Below, piece after piece: positions 34,511-42,929 of a stretch of 64,000 nt of DNA (its first letter is position 1; each line of letters opens with the position of its first letter). The DNA comes from Heyndrickxia acidicola (GTDB lineage Bacteria; Bacillota; Bacilli; Bacillales; Bacillaceae_C): positions 2,430,847 to 2,494,846 of the forward strand of contig NZ_KV440953.1 of the NCBI RefSeq assembly GCF_001636425.1, given 5' to 3'. A model generated the notes under the pieces. That model saw only the letters and a program-made list of their open reading frames with translations. It was not told where the DNA came from and did not search any database. The position numbers and the translations under genes were made by a program.

Positions 34511-34770
34511 TTTGCAGCTTTTAACCTTATTATATCTCTATTATTTACTCTTGGCTTGAACTGAACTGAATGGAAGCTGAAAACCAGCCGAAAATTTAAA
34601 GGGCACAATGATTAACCATTCCTTCCATTACGGTTAATCTACTACACTTGCTTTTTTAAAAAAAGCTATGTTTTAAATCAATGTTAAAAATTGATATGTT
34701 TTTTGGCGGTATCCTATAATTAAACCACATTCATAGAATAGGAGGTCATAAAAGGCAAGTATACCAACTT
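34511..34770. other. Spacer before IS relic
   Basis: AT-rich promoter region of the two-component operon (minus strand), then from about 34706 a possible left end of the decayed insertion sequence (ggcggtatcctataattaaa). No gene. Confidence 0.35.
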
Positions 34771-35310
34771 TAAGTTCAGATATTCAGAAACTATCCCTAA
34801 CCCAGCATGAGCAATTATTTTGTTACTTGGAGGAAATTCTTGTAATAGGTTCACAAGTAAATCAAGTTACACAGGAAGTTAAGGAATTAGATTTGCCAAG
34901 GGAAAAGTCTGCCCTCATTGTAATGCTGAAACTGTGTTCAGAAGCGGAAAGTATAAAGGGAAACAACGATATATATGCAAATCCTGTAATAAGACTGACT
35001 TTACAAACTCTGCTACTTATAAGAGTAAGTAAACTTTAGATAAATGGCTTAAATATGCTAAATGTATGATTACAGATTATTCTATTAGAAAGAGTGCTAA
35101 AATTGTAGAGATTAATATTGCAACAAGTTTCTTTTAGAGGCATAAAATACTTGTTTGTATAAGGGGATTTTTTGGTGTAGGCTTCGTTGAAGGTATAGTT
35201 GAGGCTGATGAAGTATTCTTGGCAGAGAGTTTTAAAGGTACAAATCTTTCTAAAATGAAAAGGAAATTTCGTAAAAGAGGTTATTTAAAAATAACAGAAA
35301 AGTAGCAAAA
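34771..35310 (+). pseudogene. Decayed IS1595/ISXO2-type transposase
   Basis: Pieces of one transposase lie in order but in different frames: LSSDIQKLSLTQHEQLFCYL near 34775-34830, the zinc ribbon KVCPHCNAETVFRSGKYKGK and YICKSCNKTDFTNSATY (34902-35030), LKYAKCMITDYSIRKSAK, and the ISXO2 core VEGIVEADEVFLAESFKG (about 35190-35240), ending KRKFRKRGYLKITEK. Damage: the initiator is ATA after AGGAGGTCATAAAAGGCAAGT, there is a frameshift near 34893, and stop codons follow. The right end of the element is missing. A dead insertion sequence. Confidence 0.8.
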
Positions 35311-35490
35311 ATCAAAAACTTTATGGGTCAATGTAATGTAGCCAACGCTCATAATAACTGATTTTAAAAAAAGTCAGCCGATATTCGTTTAATTATAACA
35401 TTATATGGAAATCAAAGTTATCACTAGCATTATAGATAAACTATAATTTAGTGCAATCTTGTATTTTACTACGATTTTAAGGAGGCTTTT

Positions 35491-36012
35491 ATGTCAGATA
35501 TTATAATCAATTTACTTGAGGAGTCAGATGCACAGGAACTTTTTACATTCGAACTTAAAAATAGGGCTTTTTTTGAAAGAGTAGGTTTCCCAAGAGGAGA
35601 TAACTATTATGAATTAAATAATTTCAATACACTAATAAAGGAGTCAATCGAGGAACAAGAGAAAGGATTAATAAGTATGTATTTGATAAAGAATCATAAC
35701 GGAGTGATTCTTGGCAGAATAAATTTAGTATCAATAGTAAGAGGAAGCTTTAATAAGGCTGAACTCGGTTATAGAATTGGTGAGGAGCATCAAGGGAAGG
35801 GGTATGCAACAAGTGCAGTAAAACTTATTTTAGATGAAGCAGTTAATAATCATAGACTTCATAGAATAGAAGCAGGAACATCACCTGATAACATAGGTTC
35901 TCAAATAGTATTAATTAAGAATGGCTTTCAATTTGTTGGACGTTATAATAAATATATTTATAAAAATGGAAAATGGTGTGATAGCATATATTTTGAAAAA
36001 ATACTTGATTGA
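35491..36012 (+). CDS. GNAT acetyltransferase, RimJ/RimL-like
   Basis: 173 residues, RimJ/RimL/RimI-type GNAT: INLLEESDAQELFTFELKNR at the start, motif A AELGYRIGEEHQGKGYATSA (acetyl-CoA loop HQGKGYAT), and HRIEAGTSPDNIGSQIVLIK with KNGFQFVGR near the end. Family members acetylate ribosomal-protein N termini or antibiotics; substrate unknown. Good ribosome-binding site AAGGAGGCTTTT. Lower G+C than neighbours and placed right behind an IS relic, hinting at transfer; inference only. Confidence 0.88.
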   Translation: MSDIIINLLEESDAQELFTFELKNRAFFERVGFPRGDNYYELNNFNTLIKESIEEQEKGLISMYLIKNHNGVILGRINLVSIVRGSFNKAELGYRIGEEHQGKGYATSAVKLILDEAVNNHRLHRIEAGTSPDNIGSQIVLIKNGFQFVGRYNKYIYKNGKWCDSIYFEKILD

Positions 36013-36198
36013 ATATATGCTGTCAAATGCGGTTAAGACGCATTCTTCTTAAAATTAACATTAAGGGCAATCAGAATGGCTTCCCTTAAAAATTGATATA
36101 TTATCAACACTATTTTAAAACATAGCCTTTTAAAAAAATTTCACCCACTTTTATTGCTCTACAAGGGGCGAGACATGGAGTAGTGAAACAAAAAAATA

Positions 36199-36226
36199 AA
36201 GCCCTTGCTAAATTTAGCAAAAGCCT
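36199..36226 (-). terminator. Terminator of gntP-type gene
   Basis: Imperfect stem around ttgctaaatttagcaa, extended by aagcc / aggct-like pairs, with a run TTTATTTTTTTG on the minus strand. Confidence 0.7.
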
Positions 36227-36266
36227 CTATAAAAACTAGTATATTTATTGATTTATTTTTCGAAAT

Positions 36267-37610
36267 TTAATGAATGGAAAAGAGAATAATAGCAACTAAC
36301 ATGCCAATAGTTGTTATCACTCCGGCAACTACTGCAAGCGGCCAATATGCACGTTTATGTGTATCCTTTGCAATGGAACGAATCAGTGTCACTACATAGC
36401 CGTTATGAGGCATAGCATCCAAACCGCCAGAAGCTAGTGCTGAAACACGATGCATGGCGCCTGGATTAAGTCCCATCTTGGTATAAATAGGGGTCAAAAT
36501 TGGAAGTGCAATTCCCAGTCCTCCTGAAGCGGAACCCGTCACCCCTGCAATCACCGTAACTCCAATACCAAGACCCAACAATGGTGGCCCAGGAATGTGA
36601 GTGACCGCATAAACCACCTGATGGAAGCCCTGCGTGATTGCAACAACTGATCCAAATCCAACAACAGCACAGGTATTAGAAATTGCTGTAATGGATTCCG
36701 AGGCGCCCTCTGCCAGTGAACCCCAAAATTGGCGAATGAAAGGAAACATTAATAACCAAGCCATGATAATACCGCCAACCATTGAATAAATCGCTGCGAT
36801 TGACGATTCAATATGATATCCATTTGTCAAAACAGCCAAACTAATCACAACTACTAACAATGGAATCAAAGCCACCAAAAAATTCGGCCGTTTTTCTTTT
36901 TTAAAAGAAACCGTTTCTGCCGCTGCTGCCATTTCATGATGAGCATTCGTTAAGATATTCACTTCAGAGGAATGTTCCTCAAAATGCTCTCCGCGTGCAA
37001 CTGCTTTTTTCACTGCATGTAAAAGGTAAGTACATCCTGCAACAGCAATCCCCGCCGCTACAATAATCCCTATTACCCCGCCTGCCCATGGAGTTGTATG
37101 GAAAAACGTACCGGGTATTAAGTTTTGAATTTCTGGTGATCCAGGCATAGTCATAGTAAAGGAAACTGATCCGAGCACAATTGCAGCAGGTATAAAACGT
37201 CTTGGTAAATTTGCTTCCCTAAATAACGATTCAGCTATTGGGTAAACCGAAAATCCAACTACAAAAAGCGATACACCACCATACGTCATGATAGCACAAG
37301 TAAGCACTGTTGCAAGTATTGCCCATTTCTTCCCCAGATACTTCATAAGTGCGTTGGCAATGGAATCAGCAGCTCCCGTATCAGCCATGACTTTACCAAA
37401 TATAGCTCCGAGTAAGAATAATATAAACCATGATGCGAAGAATCCTGTAAACCCTTTCATATACGTTTCCATTAAAACCTTTGCGACATTTAGTCCCCCC
37501 GTTACTGCAACGAAAGAAGACGCAATGATTGCCCCAATAATAATGTTAATCCCTCGTAAAGTCATCCAGGTTAGCAGTCCAAGTGCTACCACGAGCAAAA
37601 CAATCTCCAT
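36267..37610 (-). CDS. GntP-family organic acid/gluconate permease
   Basis: 447 residues with about 12-13 membrane helices. Family features: an N-terminal LRGINIIIGAIIASSFVAVTGG, the GGVSLFVVGFSVYPIA loop, MPGSPEIQNLIPGTFF and GLDAMPHNGYVVTLI, typical of the GntP group that carries gluconate, 3-hydroxybutyrate or related acids with protons. The SASGGLGIALPIL stretch is also conserved. ATG follows AGGGGGATCCATAA. It lies in the same 10-kb region as 3-hydroxybutyrate dehydrogenase and acetoacetate decarboxylase, so 3-hydroxybutyrate is one plausible substrate; the distance makes this only a suggestion. Divergent TetR gene 780 bp upstream. Confidence 0.88.
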   Translation of the reverse strand: MEIVLLVVALGLLTWMTLRGINIIIGAIIASSFVAVTGGLNVAKVLMETYMKGFTGFFASWFILFLLGAIFGKVMADTGAADSIANALMKYLGKKWAILATVLTCAIMTYGGVSLFVVGFSVYPIAESLFREANLPRRFIPAAIVLGSVSFTMTMPGSPEIQNLIPGTFFHTTPWAGGVIGIIVAAGIAVAGCTYLLHAVKKAVARGEHFEEHSSEVNILTNAHHEMAAAAETVSFKKEKRPNFLVALIPLLVVVISLAVLTNGYHIESSIAAIYSMVGGIIMAWLLMFPFIRQFWGSLAEGASESITAISNTCAVVGFGSVVAITQGFHQVVYAVTHIPGPPLLGLGIGVTVIAGVTGSASGGLGIALPILTPIYTKMGLNPGAMHRVSALASGGLDAMPHNGYVVTLIRSIAKDTHKRAYWPLAVVAGVITTIGMLVAIILFSIH

Positions 37611-38391
37611 TTATGGATCCCCCTAAAAATAGTTTAATAACAATAATTTTTATTTATTTGCATTTGTTATTAGAAAAAAAACTTCATTGCAATTCCCCAA
37701 TCTGGGGTGTTTCATTTGTCGTGTGCCAATTTAAGGGCTTCTTGTTCGGTATAATCATTTCAGTCAACGCTAATTTATCCGGTTATAATATCGTAAAAAT
37801 TACGGCGTTCATTTAATATTAATGGATTAGAAACGGACAACCATTGGGATTTCTTTTCCTAACATACCATTCTATTTTTTCAGATAATTTACTGATCGTG
37901 AAATTATATGGATTGATTAACTTCTTCAGCTTGCATCGCATATTGTTGATGGAATAAGGACTAAGACTCGGGTGATTGCTGTAATTTTATCAGTTGTTGG
38001 TATACCTAAGAACGTTAGCTTTATTGGTGATTATTGCTGACGGGTTTGTTTCAGCTTAGCTGATGTTTCTGAACTATATTGAACTTTAAGCTTTCCTGCT
38101 AACAACATTATTAGTGTGTCTATAAAATCAAGGCCATTTTCTAAAAAATGCATCACCCCCTTTAAAGTTGTATTAGACTCGTTGACTTTAAATACTACTT
38201 GACCTCTCATGTGTTAATCACATCAAATGTAAGCGTTATCTTTTTATTTCAAATGATAATCAACTGTTGTGATTATTTATTATCTACGCTAAATTAAATA
38301 GACCCTTACTCAAGAAACAAATCAGACTACAGTCTAATTTTAATAATTCTAGAAATATTCTGTCAACAATTATTTTGGAGGTTTTTAAAAA
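37611..38391. other. Long intergenic region between gntP-like and tetR genes
   Basis: About 780 bases. Holds the divergent promoters; a cre match lies at 38227-38241. 37900-38160 has coding-like composition on the minus strand (pieces such as FLENGLDFIDTLIMLLAGKL and TFLGIPTTDKITAITRVL) interrupted by stops, perhaps a lost gene I cannot identify. Confidence 0.4.
38227..38241 (+). promoter_or_regulatory. Candidate CcpA cre site
   Basis: ATGTAAGCGTTATCT fits WTGNAANCGNWNNCW completely. It lies 150 bp before the tetR start and also in the shared upstream region of the gntP-type gene, so carbon catabolite control of either is possible. Confidence 0.55.
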
Positions 38392-38997
38392 ATGCTTGAA
38401 CCTAAAAAAAAGCAACGCAGAGGCGAAAAAACTCGCGAAAAAATTTTAATTACATCTTTAAAACTTTTTAGTGAAAAAGGTTATGACAAAGTGACAGTAG
38501 ATGAAATAGTAAAAAAAAGCGGCACATCAAAAGGATCCTTTTACCAACACTTTTCCGCAAAATCGGACATATTCTTAGTGAGATTCACAGAAGTCGACGA
38601 TTACTATCGCAAAGTATTCCACTCTTTCCCTGATGACATGGATTCTTTTGAAAAACTATTTATTTTCATCCAGAAATTAATGAGATTTCTAGATGAAGAA
38701 ATGGGCAAAGATCTTATGAAAGTCATATACAGTTCTGCGTTAGATTCAAAAGAGCATACATACTTTTTAGATCAAAACCGCTCACTCTTTCAAATTATTC
38801 GATTATTACTTGAAGAAGCGAAGGAACGAGGCACCATTAAAACAGATCAATCCCTAGATGACACCTCAACACTGATTATACAAAGCTTAATGGGAATCAT
38901 TTACCATTGGGGGTTACACGACTCTGATCGCAGTTTAGAATCGTTAGCCATTCCACTTACAAAAACCGTCATCGATGGGCTGCAGAAGCACTTGTAA
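38392..38997 (+). CDS. TetR/AcrR-family transcriptional regulator
   Basis: 201 residues. N-terminal TetR helix-turn-helix (about 13-60): KTREKILITSLKLFSEKGYD and VDEIVKKSGTSKGSFYQHFS. The C-terminal ligand domain is all helical; DDTSTLIIQSLMGIIYHWGL near 165-185 resembles regulators of fatty acid or acyl-CoA metabolism, but ligand assignment is uncertain. ATG follows TTGGAGGTTTTTAAAA. Upstream region carries a cre match; the divergent neighbour is a GntP-type permease, a plausible target. Confidence 0.9.
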   Translation: MLEPKKKQRRGEKTREKILITSLKLFSEKGYDKVTVDEIVKKSGTSKGSFYQHFSAKSDIFLVRFTEVDDYYRKVFHSFPDDMDSFEKLFIFIQKLMRFLDEEMGKDLMKVIYSSALDSKEHTYFLDQNRSLFQIIRLLLEEAKERGTIKTDQSLDDTSTLIIQSLMGIIYHWGLHDSDRSLESLAIPLTKTVIDGLQKHL

Positions 38998-39352
38998 AGA
39001 GATATTTCGATTTTTTGACAAGACCTTGCTGCCAATTCTTTTTTTTAGTTGTTTCTTCTTTCTTAATTGTTTCCATCATCCCAATCTTGTAATAACAAAG
39101 GACACTAAGTAACAGTATTTTTGCTGTCACTTAGTGTCCTAGAGTGTCTGGATTATATTCACATCTTTAATTTCCAAAATAGCTGACTTTTTATTCATGC
39201 TCGATAAAACTACTTATCTTATCTACTTGTCGTGAAGCTTTAAAGCAGGTGTATACATTGTGCCTGAGTATATTCCATCCAGGAAAACAAGTATTCCAAA
39301 GGTTAAGAGTTATTAAAGATTTAGAGACTTCATCCCTTTTTCAAACGGCTAG
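38998..39352. other. Spacer with long hairpin
   Basis: 355 bases between convergent tetR and the MetX-like gene. The inverted repeat aggacactaagt / acttagtgtcct (39099-39110 and 39129-39140), with inner acag/ctgt, is its only feature. Confidence 0.45.
39099..39140. terminator. Hairpin between convergent genes, possible terminator
   Basis: Twelve-bp perfect outer stem, with inner acag/ctgt pairing. No clear U-run follows on either strand, so termination is uncertain. Confidence 0.4.
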
Positions 39353-40435
39353 TTAGTTCTCCAAAAATTGTTTAATAGGATCTACAAATTTCTCATATTC
39401 TAAAAGAGCTGCCAAGTGGCCGCAATCGGTTGTCACTTCGAAATAGTGTGCTTTTTTTCCTAACCTTCGTAATCGCTCTATCAAATCCCTGCTTTCTTTA
39501 GGCGGCAGCAAAAGATCACTTGAAACCGGCACCGCTAATACCTCCGCTTGTACTCTTTCTAATGCTTTATCGTAGGACTCGTAGCCATTTTCAATATTGA
39601 ACAGTTGATTAGCCCTTGTAATATATAGCCAATGTTCAGGATCTACATCCCCTATCCGGCTTTCAATCAAATGATCCAATTCTTGAAAATATTTATGCGG
39701 TTGTTGATCCCAATCCCATTTGGCCAACGGGTCCGAAATAGGTAAGGGGTGCCCCCATAATTGAGTCGCAGCTTCATATGATCTGTTTTGAAGAGTCATC
39801 ATTTTTACGGCCAATCTGAGCCCTGCTTCAGGTGAAATACGAATCGCATCCACCCCTATCTGCAGCGGTATCACACCGGTATAGGCAGGCATACGTCCTC
39901 CACTGATTACAGAAATGACCTTTTGCATTGAACCTGGATAATCAACAGCCCATTGTATAGCCTGCATTCCACCCATTGATGGCCCTGCAACGCAATACAT
40001 TTTTTCTATGCCCAAGGATTTTACAAGTTCATACTGCACCCTCACAAAGTCCCGTATGGTTACTTGGGGAAAAGATAGACCATATTTTTCTCCAGTGTGC
40101 GGGTTTATAGAAGACGGGCCTGTCGTAATTACATGAGAATTGTTCGCATTCACATTGCACAGTACGTCCGAACTGATAATAAAATAGCGATTGGTATCAA
40201 ATGCTTTTCTAGGGCCAACCATTGTGTCCCACCAGCCAGGTTCGGCATTTTCCGGTTCATTGGCATATCTGCCGGCAATATGGCTGTTCCCGCTAAAAAA
40301 ATGGCAAATTAAAATAGCATTTGAATGGTCTTCGTTTAGTGTTCCATAGGTTTCATATCCAATTTGGATTGGCAAGCTTACTCCAGCTTCAAAAGTGAAT
40401 TCGTCCAAGCTAAAAACACGTTTTTTAACGATCAT
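39353..40435 (-). CDS. MetX-like alpha/beta hydrolase (homoserine O-acetyltransferase superfamily)
   Basis: 360 residues with the homoserine-acetyltransferase fold: PIQIGYETYGTLNEDHSNAI, NSHIAGRYANEPENAEPGWW, DTMVGPRKAFDTNRYFIISS and the nucleophile elbow AGPSMGGMQAIQW (serine near residue 149); the acid in VPVSSDLLLPP and the histidine in TDCGHLAAL complete the triad. Genuine MetX proteins carry a GCQGTTGPSS-type motif and GGSMGG; here the region reads CNVNANNSHVITTGPSS and GPSMGG. I therefore call it a MetX-like acyltransferase or hydrolase with unproven substrate. ATG follows GGGAGGGAATTTTTT. Not near other methionine genes. Confidence 0.8.
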   Translation of the reverse strand: MIVKKRVFSLDEFTFEAGVSLPIQIGYETYGTLNEDHSNAILICHFFSGNSHIAGRYANEPENAEPGWWDTMVGPRKAFDTNRYFIISSDVLCNVNANNSHVITTGPSSINPHTGEKYGLSFPQVTIRDFVRVQYELVKSLGIEKMYCVAGPSMGGMQAIQWAVDYPGSMQKVISVISGGRMPAYTGVIPLQIGVDAIRISPEAGLRLAVKMMTLQNRSYEAATQLWGHPLPISDPLAKWDWDQQPHKYFQELDHLIESRIGDVDPEHWLYITRANQLFNIENGYESYDKALERVQAEVLAVPVSSDLLLPPKESRDLIERLRRLGKKAHYFEVTTDCGHLAALLEYEKFVDPIKQFLEN

Positions 40436-40869
40436 AAAAAATTCCCTCCCAAAAACATAAAATATGTATTTGAAGTATTTTTATAAAAGAACTAAGCAGA
40501 AAAGCTTATCACTAATTTTTCTATTCTTCTTAAGTTTCTCATATTTAAAAGGGATAACCAACTATAAAGTGCTAGTACAAAAATGTCCCACTTGCAATGT
40601 GGGCAGACTTTTTATTGGAACTTTTTTTGGCAGCAACTAACCCATCACGCAACATTCGCAAATAGACTCACTTCACCATTTCTCACTCGGGAACAATTTT
40701 CTGGATTTCAGAGATGTACCAGTTGACAAAGCCGCTCCAGAACCAGATGGCGCATCCATGTATATTCCAAAGCAGGTACTCTCCTTATCTGAATTTTAAT
40801 AGAGAATAATCATGTTTTATAAGACTAACGAGCTCTAGATATATTCATGTTTAGACATATTTTTATAGA
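40436..40869. other. Spacer with coding-like scraps
   Basis: About 430 bases. 40575-40600 reads KCPTCNVGRLFIGTFFG on the plus strand and 40685-40770 reads NNFLDFRDVPVDKAAPEPDG; the pieces are not joined in one frame and no start is visible. Possibly a gene relic; not identified. Confidence 0.35.
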
Positions 40870-41571
40870 TTAAGGAGTCAATTCCGTCTGCAAAATTGGA
40901 AAAAAGGTATAGGCAAGAATAATGCTTATGATGGCCGCTACAACCATAGCTAAGCTTGCAAACGTTCCTTCCAGCTCTCCCATTTCAAATGCTTTTGAAG
41001 TTCCGGCTCCATGAGCACCCATTCCAAGGAGCAGACCTTTAGCGGTTGAGGATCTGATTGAAATCAGTCGAATTAATATTGGTCCTAATATACTCCCCGT
41101 CAGCCCTGTTATGATTACAAATACAGCCGTCATAGTCGGTATCCCCCCAATGGTTTTTGAAATATCCATTGCAATTGGGGTGGTTATGGAACGTGGAACC
41201 AAACTGTTAATGAGATTTGGGCTCAGTTTCATCCACAATGCTATAAGGAATGAAGAAACGATGGCTGTAAATGAGCCTACTGCCAGGCTAACAATAATTT
41301 CAACCCCATGTTTTTTTAGCAGCTGAAAATGTTTATACATAGGAACGGCAAATGCAACAGTTGCCGGACCCAGTAATTTTGTGAGCCACTTGGCACCGCT
41401 ATTGTAAGTTGGATACTGCGTATGAAAAGCCATTAGCAGTATAATCAAGACAATCGGGCAAATTAATATGGGCGAAAGCAAGAGAGATTTCCATCTTTTA
41501 TAAAGCTTTTTACATAAAACAAATATAACAACAGTTAGGATAATACTAACGATCGGCAGAAGCAGTTCCAC
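40870..41571 (-). CDS. lrgB: LrgB/CidB-family membrane protein
   Basis: 233 residues, about six or seven helices, LrgB family: TYNSGAKWLTKLLGPATVAF, VPRSITTPIAMDISKTIGG (the conserved segment with SITTPIA), TGLTGSILGP and GMGAHGAGTSKAFEMGELEG. Works with the LrgA partner encoded just upstream; the CidAB/LrgAB pairs of Firmicutes act as holin/antiholin-like systems or as pyruvate/acetate-linked transporters. I take the start as GTG 41571, with GGGGTGG 6 nt away; a GTG nine bases earlier is also possible. Overlaps lrgA by about 26 bp, so the pair is one operon. Confidence 0.92.
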   Translation of the reverse strand: MELLLPIVSIILTVVIFVLCKKLYKRWKSLLLSPILICPIVLIILLMAFHTQYPTYNSGAKWLTKLLGPATVAFAVPMYKHFQLLKKHGVEIIVSLAVGSFTAIVSSFLIALWMKLSPNLINSLVPRSITTPIAMDISKTIGGIPTMTAVFVIITGLTGSILGPILIRLISIRSSTAKGLLLGMGAHGAGTSKAFEMGELEGTFASLAMVVAAIISIILAYTFFPILQTELTP

Positions 41572-41935
41572 GTTTTCCACCCCTTCTAAATTTAGATAAA
41601 ATTTCAGCTGAAAGACCAGTAAATGCCATCACCACCAAGGTGCTTAATATAATGACTAATACAATTTTAATTCCTTGAATCCCCATAATTTGCTTGTATT
41701 GAACAATGCCAACTGCAGAAGGGACAAAGAAAAGAAGGAGCTCAGATAAAAGCCAAGTAGCGCCAAGATCCACCCACGCCACTTTGATCACTTTTAACGA
41801 CAGTAGTAAAAATAATAAAAATAACCCAATAATACTTCCTGGTATTGGTAAATACAGGACACTTGACAGAAAATTACCGATGATTAAAAGAATGTAAAGA
41901 AAGCATACCTGCATTATCTTTGTGATAATCTTCAT
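41546..41935 (-). CDS. lrgA: LrgA/CidA-family holin-like protein
   Basis: 129 residues with four helices, CidA/LrgA family: LYILLIIGNFLSSVLYLPIP, PGSIIGLFLLFLLL, WVDLGATWLLSELLLFFVPSAVG, then a last helix and a basic tail (SKFRRGGKRG). First gene of the lrgAB operon; the products form small membrane assemblies affecting murein hydrolase export, lysis and pyruvate handling. Ribosome-binding site AAAGGATGAG precedes the ATG. A perfect TGTGA-N6-TCACA palindrome lies 22-39 bp upstream, and a CidR-like LysR gene is 1.9 kb away; both could regulate it. Confidence 0.92.
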   Translation of the reverse strand: MKIITKIMQVCFLYILLIIGNFLSSVLYLPIPGSIIGLFLLFLLLSLKVIKVAWVDLGATWLLSELLLFFVPSAVGIVQYKQIMGIQGIKIVLVIILSTLVVMAFTGLSAEILSKFRRGGKRGTASADR

Positions 41936-41956
41936 TTTAAATTCTCATCCTTTATA

Positions 41957-41974
41957 TTGTGAAATAAATCACAA
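41957..41974. promoter_or_regulatory. CRP/FNR-type palindrome upstream of lrgAB
   Basis: TTGTGA-aataaa-TCACAA, perfect arms; the core TGTGA-N6-TCACA equals the B. subtilis Fnr box. The minus-strand hexamer TATAAA next to it could be the lrgA -10, so a bound regulator would cover the promoter. Confidence 0.55.
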
Positions 41975-42104
41975 ATGTATTTATATAAAAAAAGAGTCAT
42001 CTAGCAATGGATGCCTCTTAAATTTTACAATCCACTTTCCATAAATTTGTCTAAGATTGGTTTGTACCGATCTTTTTTTATATGTTAGTAGCTCTCTTAA
42101 TAAA

Positions 42105-42262
42105 GACTGTTTTAGCATAGATTGTTGTTTTTCGTAGAGATACTAATCCATATTCGTTTGTCGTCGCGGCATCTTTTCGTTCATTGAACAAAAGTATACA
42201 GCTTGAACCTTTTGTTTAAGAAGTTTTTAGCATAAATAGAAACAAAGGTTACAAAAAGAGCC
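42105..42262 (-). repeat. Family-1 inverted-end element, copy H
   Basis: gactgttttagcatagattg ... gtcgtcgcggcatcttttcg ... aacaaaggttacaaaaagagcc. More diverged than other copies; 158 bp. Confidence 0.65.
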
Positions 42263-42368
42263 TAATAAAATCAGTAGTTTTAGTTATAATCTACGTTACA
42301 GCATATTGGGGAGCAGCTCTCTACTGGATTCCGCTCACACTTCAAATGTAACTCATTAATTTTCATTC

Positions 42369-42400
42369 GTAAAATACATAAAAATAATATAATTTATTCC
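42369..42400 (+). promoter_or_regulatory. Orphan copy of the lysR promoter/operator motif
   Basis: gtaaaatacataaaaataat ending in atataattta closely matches gtaaaatacatagaaggaat plus atataattaa at 43772-43800, upstream of the LysR gene. Both contain TATAAT. Here it stands before a decayed TetR gene. Confidence 0.4.
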
Positions 42401-42535
42401 TTTTTTTTATAAATGAATTGTTTTAAATAAAGGCTCTGTTATTCTTGTTTGTTGATTTCCGCTTCAGGCACTTCTTTTTCTCTTGCGTAATGTTAATAAA
42501 AAAAGGCATCCTAAACTTCATTCAATTTTTAAAAG

Positions 42536-42768
42536 ATTGATTTTGATGATCACATCATTTCAGAAGCGGACGTGAAAGAAGATAAACTTCCTGTCAAAAA
42601 AGAGATGTTAGTTAGTTAGTTAGTTATATTTCTGCTGCTTATATTGGGGTAATCGTTTGGTGGTTAGAAAATGATATGCCATGCTCCCCTTCTTCTCTGG
42701 CTGAACAGATGATTCAAATGAATGCGCAAGGTCCTTATCAATTATTAAAACAACATAGGAATCCTTGA
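42536..42768 (+). pseudogene. C-terminal remnant of a TetR regulator, frameshifted by a GTTA repeat
   Basis: Frame one reads IDFDDHIISEADVKEDKLPV then KKEM; after five GTTA units (42607-42626) the reading continues in another frame as YISAAYIGVIVWWLENDMPC and SPSSLAEQMIQMNAQGPYQL to a TGA at 42766-42768. The WWLENDMP(F/C)SP(E/S) segment is typical of one TetR C-terminal family. With three GTTA units the frames would join as KKEMLVSYISAAYIG, so an 8-bp expansion explains the break. The N-terminal DNA-binding part is absent; a family-2 scrap occupies its place. Confidence 0.78.
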
Positions 42769-42837
42769 TCATTTAATAGCCTTAAAACATGACTGACTGA
42801 TATTATCCATTTCTAAATTTAAAACTGCAGAAAAAAA

Positions 42838-42866
42838 ACGTTCCAAACAAAGTTACTTTGGGACGT
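42838..42866 (-). terminator. Terminator of the 3-hydroxybutyrate dehydrogenase gene
   Basis: Stem acgttccaaa / tttgggacgt with one G-U pair, followed on the minus strand by TTTTTTTT. Confidence 0.88.
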
Positions 42867-42929
42867 CCTCTAAGCATTCACTGATCATTGTCAAAATATT
42901 AGAGTTTACACATTCTTAAACACTTTAAG

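Larger units (their letters stand above)
41975..42929. other. Repeat- and relic-filled spacer
   Basis: About 950 bases without an intact gene: family-1 copy H (42105-42262), an orphan promoter-like motif (42369-42400), a family-2 scrap (42425-42480), a TetR gene remnant (42536-42768) and the terminator of the dehydrogenase gene. Confidence 0.6.

Noticed and set aside
34827-35039. Frame of 70 codons in the IS relic
   Set aside because: It starts in the true transposase frame but leaves it at the frameshift near 34893; the zinc-ribbon CPHC reading is in another frame, so this is not an independent gene.
40575-40770. Coding-like pieces KCPTCNVGRLFIGTFFG and DVPVDKAAPEPDG
   Set aside because: Not in one frame, no start codon, and I cannot assign either to a family; kept only as a note in the spacer entry.
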